Below are positions 10,750 through 10,934 of a stretch of DNA of 10,934 bases, piece by piece (position 1 is the stretch's first letter; each line of letters begins with the position of its first letter). The DNA is from Dehalococcoidia bacterium (lineage in GTDB: Bacteria > Chloroflexota > Dehalococcoidia > SAR202 > UBA11138), in NCBI GenBank assembly GCA_012270665.1, contig JAAXHY010000030.1, positions 1 to 10,934 of the forward strand, written 5' to 3'. The notes beneath the pieces are model-generated. The model was not told where the DNA came from. It did no database searches and was given only the letters and a program-made list of their open reading frames with translations. The position numbers and the translations under genes are program-made.

Positions 10750-10934
10750 TCAGCTGCGCGAATCAGGCCGAGCCCAGCGTGAGAAATCGCCGAACTTATG
10801 ATGTCCACCACGTCCGTGACGGCCCTTGCCGAAGCCTTTGCGGTCGAAGTCGAATATGCCTTCGGGCTTGGAGTCCAGCCAAGCCTGATACTCGTCGGCC
10901 TGTTCTTGGGTTAGCGCGCCCGACTCCACCAGTG
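10750..10934 (-). CDS. C-terminal 60 residues of a His/Gly-rich small protein (DUF2680-like tail), partial
   Basis: The frame is open to the window edge and ends with TGA at 10750; the N-terminus is outside. Translated residues begin LVESGALTQEQADEYQAWLD, then 'SKPEGIFDFD' and a basic, glycine- and histidine-rich stretch GKGRHGRGGHHKFG. The 'LTQEQADEY..W..SKP' phrase matches my memory of DUF2680-like secreted small proteins, in which 'G.ITQEQAD.....' is followed by a Gly/Phe/His-rich tail. The protein may be exported, but the signal peptide is not visible. The call of a real gene rests on the family phrase and on codon use like the neighbours; the function is unknown. Confidence 0.65.
   Translation of the reverse strand, partial: LVESGALTQEQADEYQAWLDSKPEGIFDFDRKGFGKGRHGRGGHHKFGDFSRWARPDSRS

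Noticed and set aside
4382..10934. Defence island or toxin-antitoxin system because of the Uma2 and pentapeptide genes
   Set aside because: No toxin, antitoxin, helicase, reverse transcriptase or effector domain is visible; both families also occur widely as solitary genes.
1..10934. tRNA, rRNA or known riboswitch
   Set aside because: No cloverleaf, rRNA core or conserved riboswitch box (for example TPP, cobalamin or SAM-I) was seen by eye. A covariance-model search was not possible.

Overview
The window looks like chromosomal DNA from a free-living, GC-rich bacterium. An incomplete Dpp/Opp-type peptide importer, a luciferase-like (LLM) flavin monooxygenase, a CRTAC1-type FG-GAP protein, Uma2 proteins, a non-canonical M19 dipeptidase-like protein and a possible DUF2680-like tail occur together. 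This mix is what I would expect of Chloroflexota, perhaps an uncultured marine SAR202/Dehalococcoidia lineage. That is inference from gene content only; no rRNA or other phylogenetic marker is present. I saw no insertion sequence, phage gene, CRISPR array, tRNA or rRNA.

Left part, plus strand (1-2922): the C-terminal part of a family-5 solute-binding protein, a strong stem-loop, a degenerate 7-nt tandem repeat, then two overlapping permease genes (DppB-like and DppC-like). The ATPase genes that would complete the importer are not here. Next, on the minus strand, is a 91-residue ORF with a perfect Shine-Dalgarno sequence. It appears to join the first residues of a Uma2 protein to its C-terminal tail, lacking the nuclease core (2937-3212).

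Middle (3213-4318): a gene-free stretch of about 350 bases precedes a classical short-chain dehydrogenase/reductase. It holds a nested inverted repeat, CAGGT pentamers spaced about 10.5 bp apart ending in a palindrome, and a perfect 7-bp inverted repeat just before the ribosome binding site. It looks like a structured leader or a multi-site operator.

Right part, minus strand (4382-10934, transcribed right to left): the partial 3' end of a His/Gly-rich small protein gene missed by length filters; then a possible operon with gaps of 44, 7, 39 and 20 nt and finally a 4-nt overlap. In order it encodes an M19 dipeptidase-like protein, a flavin/F420 split-barrel protein, a pentapeptide-repeat protein, a Uma2 nuclease-like protein, an LLM flavin monooxygenase and a membrane-anchored CRTAC1 protein. 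A consensus extended -10 element sits before the M19 gene and fixes its start; a second perfect TATAAT lies before the Uma2 gene. The M19 protein keeps the second-site histidines but has lost the first-site His/Asp and has Gln in place of the bridging Glu.

How the genes cooperate is not proven. Import of peptides or other organic solutes plus three redox/flavin-type enzymes and a dipeptidase-like hydrolase would suit scavenging of organic nitrogen and carbon. I do not see a clear defence or secretion system. The best candidates for something new are the SDR leader region, the Uma2 remnant and the metal-site-altered M19 protein.
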